The position numbers were made by a program, and so were the translations under genes. The notes below the pieces were generated by a model. The model did not search any database, was not told the DNA's origin, and saw only the letters and a list, made by a program, of their open reading frames with translations. Below are positions 18,435 to 26,859 of a stretch of 64,000 bases of DNA, piece after piece. The stretch's first letter is position 1. Every line of letters begins with the position of its first letter. This DNA comes from an uncultured Prevotellaceae bacterium (lineage in GTDB: Bacteria > Bacteroidota > Bacteroidia > Bacteroidales > Bacteroidaceae), in NCBI GenBank assembly GCA_947165505.1, contig CAMVAT010000013.1:1-64000 (forward strand). The letters run 5' to 3'.

Positions 18435-19841
18435 GTGGAGAACTCCTATTTCGACAGCAAAGAGTTTAAGGAACTGCTCCGCCAATATGAGACGATGCGC
18501 CAGGGAGGAGTCTCCGCGTATCTCGACTCAGAGCAGCTGACCGACATCGCCGAGTATTACCACAGCCGTGGAATGCTCGACGAAGCCGTGTCGGCAGCCC
18601 AATATGCCATCGACATTTTCGCCGGTGCCACCGCCCCCTTGGTGTTCATGGCACGCAAGGCACTGACGCACGACAAAGACATCGCACAGGCCCAGGCGTA
18701 TGCCGACCAGATAGACGACAAGAGCGACCTGGACTATTATTATATCCAAGCCGAGATCATGCTCAACCGCGGCGAGTATGAAGAAGCCGACCGCTATCTG
18801 CACGAGTGCTACGACACCTTGGACGACGATTTAGACCGCAGCGACTTCGTTCTCGACATAGCCACCCTCTATGCCGACTACGAGCGGATGGACGAGGCGC
18901 ACGCATGGCTCAAGCAGTCGGACGAGACCGACAGCAACGACTATCAGGAAGCCTTAGGGCGCATCCTGCTGAGCAAAGGCGACTATGCCGAGAGTGAGCG
19001 TATCTTCACCCATCTGATAGACGAGAACCCCTTTTCGGCCTTCTATTGGAACCAGCTGTCGGCCTCGCAACTGATGCAGAACAACATCCAAGACGCCATC
19101 ACCAGCAGTGAATACGCCATCGCCATCAACCCGAGCGACGAAGAGGCGCTGCTGAACAAAGCCAATGGTCTGCTGATGCTGTACAACTACCCCGAGGCGC
19201 TGAAGTATTACCGCCAATACACAGAGATGCACCCCGATGAGACCGTCGGCGAACTGTATCAGGGCATCTGCCTGTTTAATATGAATCAGTTTGAGGCGTC
19301 GATTGCCCATTTGCAAGCCGCCGAGCGCAACTATCAGGGTGAGAACGCCCAATATGCCTTGGAGATTTGTCAAGAGATGGCCTTTGCGCTGAGTCGCGTA
19401 GGCAGACTGGACGAAGCGCTGGGTTATGTGCAGAAGACCGAGGCATTAGACTGCAATCACGACGAGATGATGGTGCTGCGGGGACATCTGTATCTGGAGC
19501 ACCAACGGATAGACGAGGCCCAGGCGTGCTTTCAGCGAGCCATCAACGACTCCGGCTCATCTCCCGACATCCTGCTGCGCATCGCCATCTCGATCTACGA
19601 CAACGACTATATACAGTTGGCCTACAAGATTTTGCATTCACTGCTCGACACGGCCGGCGACGACAGGCACGACGGCTATTCTTATCTGGCAGCCTGCGCC
19701 CATGAGCTGGGCTACGAAGACGAATACCGCCGCTATCTGGAAAAAGCCGTCAAGGAGAACCCACTGGAAGCGCGTAATGTGCTGAGCGGCTACTTCCCCG
19801 AAGGCATGGAGCCCGAGGAATATTTGAGATTTGAGGTTTGA
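18435..19841 (+). CDS. TPR-repeat protein
   Basis: A 468-aa protein built almost wholly of tetratricopeptide-type helical pairs, with no signal peptide. It is a cytoplasmic scaffold of unknown partner. The GTG at 18435 lies 9 bp after glnS; the next ATG is about 60 bp further in and would cut into the first helix. The last codons and the TGA stop (EEYLRFEV) fall inside a GATTTGAGGTTTGAG word repeat, so the natural C terminus seems to have been extended or replaced by the repeat. Confidence 0.8.
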   Translation: MENSYFDSKEFKELLRQYETMRQGGVSAYLDSEQLTDIAEYYHSRGMLDEAVSAAQYAIDIFAGATAPLVFMARKALTHDKDIAQAQAYADQIDDKSDLDYYYIQAEIMLNRGEYEEADRYLHECYDTLDDDLDRSDFVLDIATLYADYERMDEAHAWLKQSDETDSNDYQEALGRILLSKGDYAESERIFTHLIDENPFSAFYWNQLSASQLMQNNIQDAITSSEYAIAINPSDEEALLNKANGLLMLYNYPEALKYYRQYTEMHPDETVGELYQGICLFNMNQFEASIAHLQAAERNYQGENAQYALEICQEMAFALSRVGRLDEALGYVQKTEALDCNHDEMMVLRGHLYLEHQRIDEAQACFQRAINDSGSSPDILLRIAISIYDNDYIQLAYKILHSLLDTAGDDRHDGYSYLAACAHELGYEDEYRRYLEKAVKENPLEARNVLSGYFPEGMEPEEYLRFEV

Positions 19842-19878
19842 GGTTTGAGATTTGAGATTTGAGGTTTGAGGTTTGAGT
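19823..19878. repeat. Word repeat over the TPR gene stop codon
   Basis: About seven copies of GATTTGAG/GGTTTGAG. The first copies encode the last five residues and the stop. The same words occur at 7132-7166 and 10724-10749. Confidence 0.75.
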
Positions 19879-19906
19879 TATCATTAAATAGACATAAATA
19901 TTCACT

Positions 19907-20530
19907 ATGAGTTGGATTACGTCCTTGATAGGACATTTGAATTACGGCACGGTGCTGCTGCTGATGCTGTTGGAGAGCACGGTCATCCCTGTGCCGTCTG
20001 AACTGGTCGTGTCGCCAGCCGCCTATCATGCCGCTGGCGGTCATCTGAATGTGTTTTTGGTGATTTTATTTGCCACCATCGGTGCCGACTTAGGTGCCAG
20101 CATCAACTATGTGGCAGGATATTACTTGGGCCGCCCCATCATCTATAAGTTTGCCAACAGCAAATGGGGCAAGATGTGCCTGCTGAACCAGGAAAAGGTA
20201 GAGAAGAGCGAGAAATACTTCAACGACCACGGCATGGTAGCCACTATCTCGGGCCGTTTGATACCGGGCATCCGCCACCTGATCTCCATCCCCGCCGGAT
20301 TGGCGAAGATGAACTACTGGAAATTCCTGCTCTACACCACCATCGGTGCCGGTGTGTGGAATTGCATACTTGCCGCCCTGGGATGGTATCTACACTCTGT
20401 GGTGCCCGAGGATCAGTTGACCGAGAAGTTGGAGGAATACGGCGACTACATCAAGTGGGGCATTCTGGCCCTCGTGGGTGCCGTGATCGTGTTTTTCGTC
20501 ATCAGGTGGTGGGTGAAGAAGAGGAAATAA
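19907..20530 (+). CDS. DedA-family membrane protein
   Basis: A 207-aa inner-membrane protein of the DedA/SNARE-associated group, members of which flip lipid carriers such as undecaprenyl phosphate or phospholipids. Seen here are ESTVIPVPSELVV near residue 25 and GRLIPGIRHLISIPAGLAKM near 115, the two signature loops with the conserved acidic and Arg residues. Four to five hydrophobic segments span the chain, and the tail is basic (WWVKKRK). It stands between a TPR gene and an HD hydrolase gene with no functional link visible. Confidence 0.88.
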   Translation: MSWITSLIGHLNYGTVLLLMLLESTVIPVPSELVVSPAAYHAAGGHLNVFLVILFATIGADLGASINYVAGYYLGRPIIYKFANSKWGKMCLLNQEKVEKSEKYFNDHGMVATISGRLIPGIRHLISIPAGLAKMNYWKFLLYTTIGAGVWNCILAALGWYLHSVVPEDQLTEKLEEYGDYIKWGILALVGAVIVFFVIRWWVKKRK

Positions 20531-20532
20531 AG

Positions 20533-20615
20533 CCCCCTCCCCAACCCACCCGAGGGGAGGGAGTAGATAGTGAGCGAAGATGAGTGAACAAGGAAAAAAT
20601 AAATAATTTTTAGAG
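20533..20615. repeat. GC-rich repeat after the DedA gene
   Basis: CCCCCTCCCC ... GAGGGGAGGGAGTAGATAG resembles the hairpin at 16542-16570, including the following GTAGAT. It is probably a dispersed hairpin or terminator of the same family. Confidence 0.5.
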
Positions 20616-21248
20616 ATGGCATTGGATATTAAGAAGATAAAAGAAGAGTTTATCGAACTGTTGCGCTCGACGAAGCGCGCCGGCATAGAAGACGTGATGA
20701 AAGACCTGGAGGAATGGGGATTTTACGAGGCACCCGCCTCTGCCGGTCATCATCTGAATGTGGCAGGCGGTCTGGTACAGCACTCGTTGAACACCTGCAA
20801 GGCCGCCCTGGCCGTGTATGAGGGCATGAAGACCTTAGAGCCCTATCTGGCCAATGAAGTGAAGCGCGAGAGTGTGATCATCGCCAGTCTGCTGCACGAC
20901 GTATGCAAGACCGACATCTACAAGCCCACCGTGAAACGGCGTAAGAACCAGTTAGGGATATGGGAAGACTCCGAAGGCTATAAGGTGACGTACAAGAATT
21001 TCCCCATGGGTCATGGCGAGAAATCGGTCATCCTATTGCTATGCAGCGGCCTAGAACTGTTTGACGACGAGATGCTGGCCATCCGCTGGCACATGGGCGC
21101 CTGGGGTGTGAACATGAACAGTTATGAAGACCAGCGCAACTACGACACCGCGCGCATGCTCTACCCCTTGGTGGCCATCGTGCAGACCGCCGACGGTCTG
21201 GCCGCCAGCATCATGGAGCGCACTGGAGGAGAAATCGACGAGATGTGA
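20616..21248 (+). CDS. HD-domain phosphohydrolase-like protein
   Basis: A 210-aa cytoplasmic protein. It shows the HD-type metal ligands in order: GLVQHSLNT (first His), ASLLHDVCKTD (the HD pair) and HGEKSV, then RWHMGAW. These fit the metal-dependent phosphohydrolase superfamily. The substrate is unknown; related Bacteroidales proteins are only called hydrolases. A strong terminator follows at 21277-21314. Confidence 0.8.
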   Translation: MALDIKKIKEEFIELLRSTKRAGIEDVMKDLEEWGFYEAPASAGHHLNVAGGLVQHSLNTCKAALAVYEGMKTLEPYLANEVKRESVIIASLLHDVCKTDIYKPTVKRRKNQLGIWEDSEGYKVTYKNFPMGHGEKSVILLLCSGLELFDDEMLAIRWHMGAWGVNMNSYEDQRNYDTARMLYPLVAIVQTADGLAASIMERTGGEIDEM

Positions 21249-21276
21249 CAGTTTTGCACCCTTCCCTATGATATAC

Positions 21277-21314
21277 AACAATCCTGCCTTTCGTACACCG
21301 AAGGCAGGATTGTT
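21277..21314. terminator. Bidirectional terminator
   Basis: AACAATCCTGCCTT (21277-21290) and its exact complement (21301-21314) form a 14 bp stem with a 10 nt loop. It lies between two convergent genes and can serve both. Confidence 0.85.
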
Positions 21315-21343
21315 TGTTGAACGGCCAAACGTAAGACTATTTC

Positions 21344-24271
21344 TTATTTGACGACGAAATCGAGCGACTGGAGGTCTTCACCGCGTGAAGAGGTGCCAAA
21401 TAAGATTTGGTAACGACCGGCGCGTGTAGATAGTTCGTCGATAGATGGGTCGTAGTATTCAAAGGCCTCGGCATCGAGCGTGATGACGGCTTTCTGCGTC
21501 TCGCCGGGTTGTAGCGATAACTTTTTGAAACCCTTCAACGCCTTGATAGGTGCCCCGGGGTCGTCAACAGCCTTGACATACACCTGAACGGTCTCCGTGC
21601 CTTGACGCGAGCCCGTGTTGGTGACAGGCACCGTGAGTGTCACCTGTCCGTCTTTCTTCATCGACTTCTTGGATAGTTTCCCCTTGCCCACTTGGAAGGT
21701 CGTGTATGACAACCCATAGCCGAAGGCATAGAGCGGCTGTCCGCGGAAGTAGCGGTAGGTGCGGTTGTCCATGCTATAGTCGAGGAAGTCGGGCAGGTCG
21801 TCGTTAGAGGCATAGAACGTGACGGGCAGTTTTCCACCGGGGTTGTAATCGCCGAAGAGCACATCGGCGAGTGCCTCCGCCCCACCCTGCCCCGGATACC
21901 AGGCTTGGATGAGCGCATCGTACTGATCCTCGACCGAGGCGAACGCCATGGCCGAGCCCGAGCAGTTGACGAGCACCACGGGGCGGCCCGTGGCGTGCAT
22001 AGCACGGATGAGCCGCTGCTGCACCTGCGGCAGTTCGATGGTGCTCTTGTCGCCCCCTTCGCCCTCCATCTGCGGCGAAATGCCGCCGATGATGATGATG
22101 GCATCGGCCTGAGCCACCTCTTGTGCCAGCGATGAGAAATCGACGAGGTTGCGCTCGCAGATATCGCCTCTGAGCAACGCGAAGTGGCCACCACCGCGAC
22201 AGTATTCAATACACAGGTTGTAGTCTTGCCCCTGGGTTACGGGGAAGGATTTATATGTAGGTTTGCGTTGGAATCCAAACGAAGGGCGCTCAGAGGCCTT
22301 ATTCTCCTCCACCACCTCGCCATTCACCATGAGCAGGTAGCCGTTGTCAGAGGCCAGCGTATATTTCATCTCGCCGGTGAAGGCAGCATGATACGTGCCT
22401 GTGATGCGCAGCGAGAAGTTGTCGTTGTCAACGCCCTCAGCCACGCCCCATGCGCCGAAGGTGGTGAAGTCGATGGTGCTGTAAAAGCCCGTTTTGACGG
22501 GTTCGCCGCTCAACTCCTTATTATTATAGAATTCCACCTTGATGCCCTTGCCCTCATTGAAGTCTTGCAGGTGGTGCACGGTGGTATAGTCGTCATCGCG
22601 CTCGCACGCCTTCTGATAGATGACCTTGGCCTGCGGCACAGCTTGACGTATGCCTTGCAGCAGCGAGCGTGTATGCTCCTGGGTGGGCGTGCCGCCGTAG
22701 TTGCCATTGAGCAGTTCGGCATCATCAGCGTTGGGTCCCACCACCGCGATGGTCTTGATTTGTTTGGAGAGCGGCAGCAAGCCGTTGTTTTTCAGGAGCA
22801 CCATCGACTCTTGTGCCGCCTTGACCGCCAGTCGGTCGTTGCTCTCGCTGCTGATGACCTCGGGTGCGAGGTCAGCCCATGGCAGCATGTCGGCAGGGTC
22901 GAACATACCGAGTTCGAAGCGTCCGAGCAGCGTACGGCGCAGGTGCTGGTCTAGCACCTCCTCGCTGACGAGCCCTTTCTCCAGTGCCTCTGTGAGCACC
23001 ATGAACACCTTGCCGCACTCCAGGTCGGTGCCGTTGAGCACCGCATCGACCGAAGCCGACAGCGGGTCTTTGTGTGTCTCGTGCTGTCCCTTGGAATAGA
23101 AGTTATTGATGGCATCACAGTCGGTCACGACCAGTCCATCGTAGCCCCACTTGCGGCGCAGGATATCAATGAGCAGTCGGTCGCTCGAACAGCAGGGCTT
23201 GCCCTCGTAGCGGTTGTAGGCGCACATCACCTCTCTGACGTTGCCTTTTTTGACCAACGCCTTGAAAGCGGGCAGATACGTCTCCCAGAGGTCGCGCATC
23301 GAGACAGAGGCGTTATAGGTATGGCGCAGCGGTTCGGGTCCGCTATGCACGGCATAGTGTTTGGCACAAGCGTGCGTCTTGAAGTAATGCGGATCGTTGC
23401 CCTGCATGCCGAGCACCGTCTGCACACCGAGCACGGCATTGAGATAGGGGTCTTCGCCGCATGTCTCCTGTCCTCTGCCCCATCTGGGGTCGCGGAAGAT
23501 GTTCACGTTAGGGCACCAGAACGTCAGTTCGGGGTTGCCGGGGTAATATACCGTGCCCATCGGCACATTAAACACACGGTGGTCGGAGCGGTTCCAGTTG
23601 GCCCGAGCCTCGTCGGAAACGGTGGAGAAGACATCATACACCAGCTGTTCGTTGAAGGCCGCCGCCATGCCGATAGGTTGCGGATAGACGGTATATCCGC
23701 CCTGTCTGACGCCATGGCATGCCTCGCTCCACCAGTTATAGGAGGGAATGCCGAGGCGGTCGATAGACACAGACTTATTCATCATCAGTCCCACCTTCTC
23801 TTCGGGTGTCAAGAGCGAGAGCAGGTTTTCCACCCGTTCGGCATAAGAGAGTTGCGTATTGAGATAGGGGTAGCCCTGTCCGGCCTGTGCGGTGCCCTCG
23901 CCCACCACCGCCTTGACGGATAGCGAAGCGAGCGTCTTGCCCTTCTCGTCGAGCAGTTCGACACTTCGGAACGACTTGCCAGCCGCCTGTTTCGGGTAAA
24001 ATGCCACCATCACCTGGGCCGACCGTCCGGGTTGCACCTCCTCATCCGGGCAGAACGCCTTGACGCATTCGCAGGAGGGGACGGTTCGCGCGATGGCGAC
24101 AGGTTGTTTCGACTTGTTCGTCATCGTGAACGTATGGCACACCGCCCCATTCGCGGCATCAATCGCTCCGAAGTCGTATTCGTAAGTATCAAACACCACG
24201 GGGCTGCTCTTTTGAGCGAAGGCAGCACACACGCCGACGGCGCAGAGAGCCAGAAGAAACCATTTTTTCAT
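21344..24271 (-). CDS. GH3 beta-xylosidase/beta-glucosidase with DUF1573 and PA14 domains
   Basis: A 975-aa exported glycosidase that should release sugars from xylo- or gluco-oligosaccharides. The ATG at 24271 (MKKWFLLALCAVGVCAAFAQ) gives a clean signal peptide; longer frames add a doubtful leader. A DUF1573 Ig-like domain (about 25-130, FDTYEYDFGAIDAANG) precedes the GH3 barrel. The nucleophile is the Asp in DGLVVTDCDAINNF, the form seen in beta-xylosidases. A PA14 domain is inserted at about 560-690 and a fibronectin III-like domain closes the chain. xylA and xylB nearby support a xylose role. DUF1573 fused to GH3 is uncommon. Confidence 0.88.
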   Translation of the reverse strand: MKKWFLLALCAVGVCAAFAQKSSPVVFDTYEYDFGAIDAANGAVCHTFTMTNKSKQPVAIARTVPSCECVKAFCPDEEVQPGRSAQVMVAFYPKQAAGKSFRSVELLDEKGKTLASLSVKAVVGEGTAQAGQGYPYLNTQLSYAERVENLLSLLTPEEKVGLMMNKSVSIDRLGIPSYNWWSEACHGVRQGGYTVYPQPIGMAAAFNEQLVYDVFSTVSDEARANWNRSDHRVFNVPMGTVYYPGNPELTFWCPNVNIFRDPRWGRGQETCGEDPYLNAVLGVQTVLGMQGNDPHYFKTHACAKHYAVHSGPEPLRHTYNASVSMRDLWETYLPAFKALVKKGNVREVMCAYNRYEGKPCCSSDRLLIDILRRKWGYDGLVVTDCDAINNFYSKGQHETHKDPLSASVDAVLNGTDLECGKVFMVLTEALEKGLVSEEVLDQHLRRTLLGRFELGMFDPADMLPWADLAPEVISSESNDRLAVKAAQESMVLLKNNGLLPLSKQIKTIAVVGPNADDAELLNGNYGGTPTQEHTRSLLQGIRQAVPQAKVIYQKACERDDDYTTVHHLQDFNEGKGIKVEFYNNKELSGEPVKTGFYSTIDFTTFGAWGVAEGVDNDNFSLRITGTYHAAFTGEMKYTLASDNGYLLMVNGEVVEENKASERPSFGFQRKPTYKSFPVTQGQDYNLCIEYCRGGGHFALLRGDICERNLVDFSSLAQEVAQADAIIIIGGISPQMEGEGGDKSTIELPQVQQRLIRAMHATGRPVVLVNCSGSAMAFASVEDQYDALIQAWYPGQGGAEALADVLFGDYNPGGKLPVTFYASNDDLPDFLDYSMDNRTYRYFRGQPLYAFGYGLSYTTFQVGKGKLSKKSMKKDGQVTLTVPVTNTGSRQGTETVQVYVKAVDDPGAPIKALKGFKKLSLQPGETQKAVITLDAEAFEYYDPSIDELSTRAGRYQILFGTSSRGEDLQSLDFVVK

Positions 24272-24301
24272 ATTGCAATAATCCATTGATTGATGATGGT
24301 G

Positions 24302-24309
24302 CAAAGTTA
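24302..24309 (-). promoter_or_regulatory. -7 element before the GH3 gene
   Basis: TAACTTTG on the minus strand, about 30 nt before the ATG at 24271. No -33 box stands at the right distance. It supports the inner start codon. Confidence 0.4.
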
Positions 24310-24437
24310 TGAAAAAAAGGAGAGTAAGATGCCACAGGGTGTTACAAAGACTTATCAAAAAGTATCAGGAATTTCAAGGAGGTCAAGATAAATCAAAGAT
24401 CTTTACCTAAAAAAGACGAATCAAGCATGCTAAGATT

Positions 24438-24631
24438 TTACAACAAATCATTGCCACTAAGCATAGGTATTTCGCTATCCATTATATTTCGGAATACACC
24501 TTTTTCATCAATGTAGTAGCCTGAGATGGCTTTATCATCGACTCGACGAATTGGATACTCCATCCAAACTTACGTTGCAGTTCGTACAGCAAACTCGCTA
24601 CTTCATACAACGAAGGCTGGATGATTTGTTT
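24438..24631 (-). pseudogene. Frameshifted remnant of an unrecognised gene
   Basis: Reading on the minus strand, a frame with coding character (PSLYEVASLLYELQRKFGW) runs to about 24562. A shift of one base there continues as MEYPIRRVDDKAISGYYIDE and ends at a TAA at 24438-24440. Together they resemble one broken protein of about 65 residues. I cannot name its family. The remnant is AT-rich and lies just before the amidase gene, so both may have come in together. Confidence 0.4.
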
Positions 24632-24684
24632 TTAAGGTAGAAGCCTATTATCTTTGGAAAATAATGACCTTTTAACCCCATTTT

Positions 24685-25218
24685 ATGAAGAAAAAGAAAT
24701 TGTATAAACGCTTAGCCATTTGTCTGATTATACTTATATTAGGTCTCAATGTCCCGTATAAATATGATAACAACGCAGCTGTTGATTATGTCACGGCCAA
24801 CGCCAACGGGAAGTCGAAGTGCCAATGCGCATGGTATGTAATGAAAGCCATACACCGCGGCGGTTGCTATCCATGTGGTATTTATCCCGCCTATGCCTAT
24901 AGCGACAGGCTGATATCCATGGGGTTTGAGAAAGTGCCGGCCGCCAATTACAAGCCTGAAAAGGGTGATATTGTAGTGCTGACGCAAAACTCTAAAAGTG
25001 TGTTCGGCCACATCGCCATGTATAATGGCAGCAAATGGGTCTCCGACTATTTACAAAAGAATGGTCTCTATCCCAACCAGACATACAGGCAGGAAAGTAG
25101 TTGTAAATATTTTCGCCAAACTGACGGATGGCATTTTGCCAATATCTGGTTCTCACCCGTAAAACTGGTTGAATACGTGGTAGTATTCATTAAGGGCTTT
25201 AACAAAATCAATTTTTAG
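24685..25218 (+). CDS. CHAP/NlpC-P60-like amidase, membrane-anchored
   Basis: A 177-aa protein with a basic start and one hydrophobic segment (LAICLIILILGLNVPY) that is a signal or anchor. The catalytic pair of a CHAP-type cysteine hydrolase can be seen: Cys in KCQCAWYVMKAI at about 45-47 and His in FGHIAMYNGSKWVSDY at about 112, with KGDIVVL between them. Such enzymes cut peptidoglycan stem peptides, and the fold also occurs in secreted toxins. Its AT content is higher than that of its neighbours and it sits by a gene remnant inside the xylose region, which points to transfer. No immunity-like partner is evident. Confidence 0.6.
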   Translation: MKKKKLYKRLAICLIILILGLNVPYKYDNNAAVDYVTANANGKSKCQCAWYVMKAIHRGGCYPCGIYPAYAYSDRLISMGFEKVPAANYKPEKGDIVVLTQNSKSVFGHIAMYNGSKWVSDYLQKNGLYPNQTYRQESSCKYFRQTDGWHFANIWFSPVKLVEYVVVFIKGFNKINF

Positions 25219-25293
25219 AGCAAATATTTTTAAACAGGACCCGCTGGCATCCCGTAAGTTCTACCTGCCATCGCCGCCGTGAGATAACGATAA

Positions 25294-25343
25294 AAGGAGC
25301 GCCCCGGGGGGTGCTCCTTCTATTGTTGTCAGCCGGCTGACAG
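25294..25343. terminator. Bidirectional terminator and adjacent palindrome
   Basis: AAGGAGCGCCCC and GGGGGTGCTCCTT (25294-25319) form a strong hairpin. TGTCAGCCGGCTGACA (25328-25343) is a perfect 16 bp palindrome next to the xylA stop. Both lie between convergent genes. Confidence 0.75.
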
Positions 25344-25344
25344 T

Positions 25345-26664
25345 TTATTTCGCATAGAGAGCCACGATGGTCTCGTACTTCTCCTGCTTGCCAGAGGTCT
25401 GCTTGGGCTCGCCGACCTTCTTGCCATACTCATACACCTGTTCGAGTGTGAGCTTGCCATCCTCGAAGTCCTTGCCGATGCCCTCGTCGAACGAAGCATA
25501 GCGAGCCTTCTTCATTGCGGGCAGTTCGCTCTCCTCAAGGATAGCGGCAGCATTGATGAGTGCGCGTGCCATGGCATCCATACCGCTGATGTGGGCGATG
25601 AAGAGGTCTTCGAGGTCGGTGGAGTTGCGACGGATCTTCGCGTCGAAGTTGGTACCGCCATTGCCCAGTCCGCCGTTGCGGATGATCTCCATCATCGCCT
25701 GCGTGAGCTCGTAGTTGTCGATGGGGAACTGGTCGGTGTCCCATCCGTTCTGAGCGTCGCCGCGGTTGGCGTCGATGCTGCCGAGCATGCCGGCATCGAC
25801 AGCGCAAGCCAGCTCATGCTCGAAGGTGTGTCCAGCGAGCGTGGCATGGTTGACCTCAATGTTCACCTTGAAGTCTTTGTCGAGGTTGTGGGCGCGGAGG
25901 AAGCCGATGACCGTCTCGGTATCCACATCATACTGGTGCTTGCTGGGCTCCATGGGTTTGGGTTCGATGAGGAAGGTGCCATGGAATCCCTTGCTGCGGG
26001 CATAGTCGCGAGCCATGGTGAGCATCTGTGCCATGTGCTCCTTCTCGCGTTTCTGGTCGGTATTGAGCAGGCTCATGTAGCCCTCGCGTCCGCCCCAGAA
26101 CACATAGTTCTGACCGCCGAGCTTGATGGTAGCGTCGATGGCGTTCTTGATTTGCACGATGGCGCGGGCCACGACGTCGAAGTCGGGGTTGGTACTGGCG
26201 CCATTGGCATAACGTTTGTTGCCGAACACGTTGGCGGTGCCCCAGAGCAGTTTGATGGCAGGATACTCCTTCATCTTCTCCTGGGCATAGTCGGTGATGG
26301 CCTTCATGCGAGCCTCGTACTCCTCGACAGTAGCGCCCTCGTCAACGAGGTCGACATCGTGGAAGCAGAAATACTCGATACCGAGTTTGTCCATGATTTC
26401 GAACCCGGCATCCATCTTGTCCTTGGCACGCTGCACAGCGTCCTCGGCCTTGTCCCACTCATAGCTGCGGGTCTGTCCGCCGAACTGGTCGGCACTGGCG
26501 CCTCCGAGGGTATGCCACCAAGCCATGGCGAACTTGAGCCAGTCTTTCATTTTCTTGCCCATGACCACCTTTTCAGGCTCATAGTAGTGGAAAGCCATTA
26601 CGTTTTTGCTATCTTTTCCTTCGAAAGGAATTTTACCAGTAAACGGGAAATATTCTTTTGCCAT
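25345..26664 (-). CDS. xylA: Xylose isomerase
   Basis: A 439-aa cytoplasmic enzyme that converts D-xylose to D-xylulose. Class II markers are present: FCFHDVDL (catalytic His), WGGREGY, EPKPMEPSKHQYD and EVNHATLAGHTFEHEL (metal ligands), and GSIDANRGD. Length and C terminus match the family. It lies downstream of xylB on the same strand, 195 bp away, with repeats in the gap. Together with the GH3 enzyme the pair gives hydrolysis, isomerisation and phosphorylation of xylose. Confidence 0.96.
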   Translation of the reverse strand: MAKEYFPFTGKIPFEGKDSKNVMAFHYYEPEKVVMGKKMKDWLKFAMAWWHTLGGASADQFGGQTRSYEWDKAEDAVQRAKDKMDAGFEIMDKLGIEYFCFHDVDLVDEGATVEEYEARMKAITDYAQEKMKEYPAIKLLWGTANVFGNKRYANGASTNPDFDVVARAIVQIKNAIDATIKLGGQNYVFWGGREGYMSLLNTDQKREKEHMAQMLTMARDYARSKGFHGTFLIEPKPMEPSKHQYDVDTETVIGFLRAHNLDKDFKVNIEVNHATLAGHTFEHELACAVDAGMLGSIDANRGDAQNGWDTDQFPIDNYELTQAMMEIIRNGGLGNGGTNFDAKIRRNSTDLEDLFIAHISGMDAMARALINAAAILEESELPAMKKARYASFDEGIGKDFEDGKLTLEQVYEYGKKVGEPKQTSGKQEKYETIVALYAK

Positions 26665-26859
26665 TGCTGATTATAATTAAAAAATTAGAACATTATAAAA
26701 TTAAAACATTAAAAAATTAAAGAATATGGATGATGAGGCAGATTCAGAGGTGCGGACAGGGCACGCCCTGTCCCTACATGCAAGTGAAGTATTATTCACT
26801 GTCGTTCAACAACTCGTCTCTTACCTCTTACCTCTCACCTCTAAAGAGCCTCTTACCTC
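26665..26859. repeat. Repeats between xylB and xylA
   Basis: This gap holds an ATTAAAAAATTAAAG word run (26672-26725, as at 8359-8455), a palindrome GGACAGGGCACGCCCTGTCC (26754-26773), and GAGGTAAGAG-type words on the minus strand that begin at the xylB stop (26813-26862). There is no gene. Confidence 0.65.
26754..26773. repeat. 20 bp palindrome
   Basis: Nine-base arms GGACAGGGC/GCCCTGTCC around AC. It resembles the core of the hairpin at 49181-49219. Confidence 0.6.

Noticed and set aside
17007..18485. A 492-codon minus-strand frame inside glnS
   Set aside because: It is antisense to a confidently identified gene and has a low-complexity composition.
24359..24684. Intact gene between GH3 and the amidase
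   Set aside because: Only two short, frameshifted pieces can be read; both ends are broken, so it was scored as a remnant.
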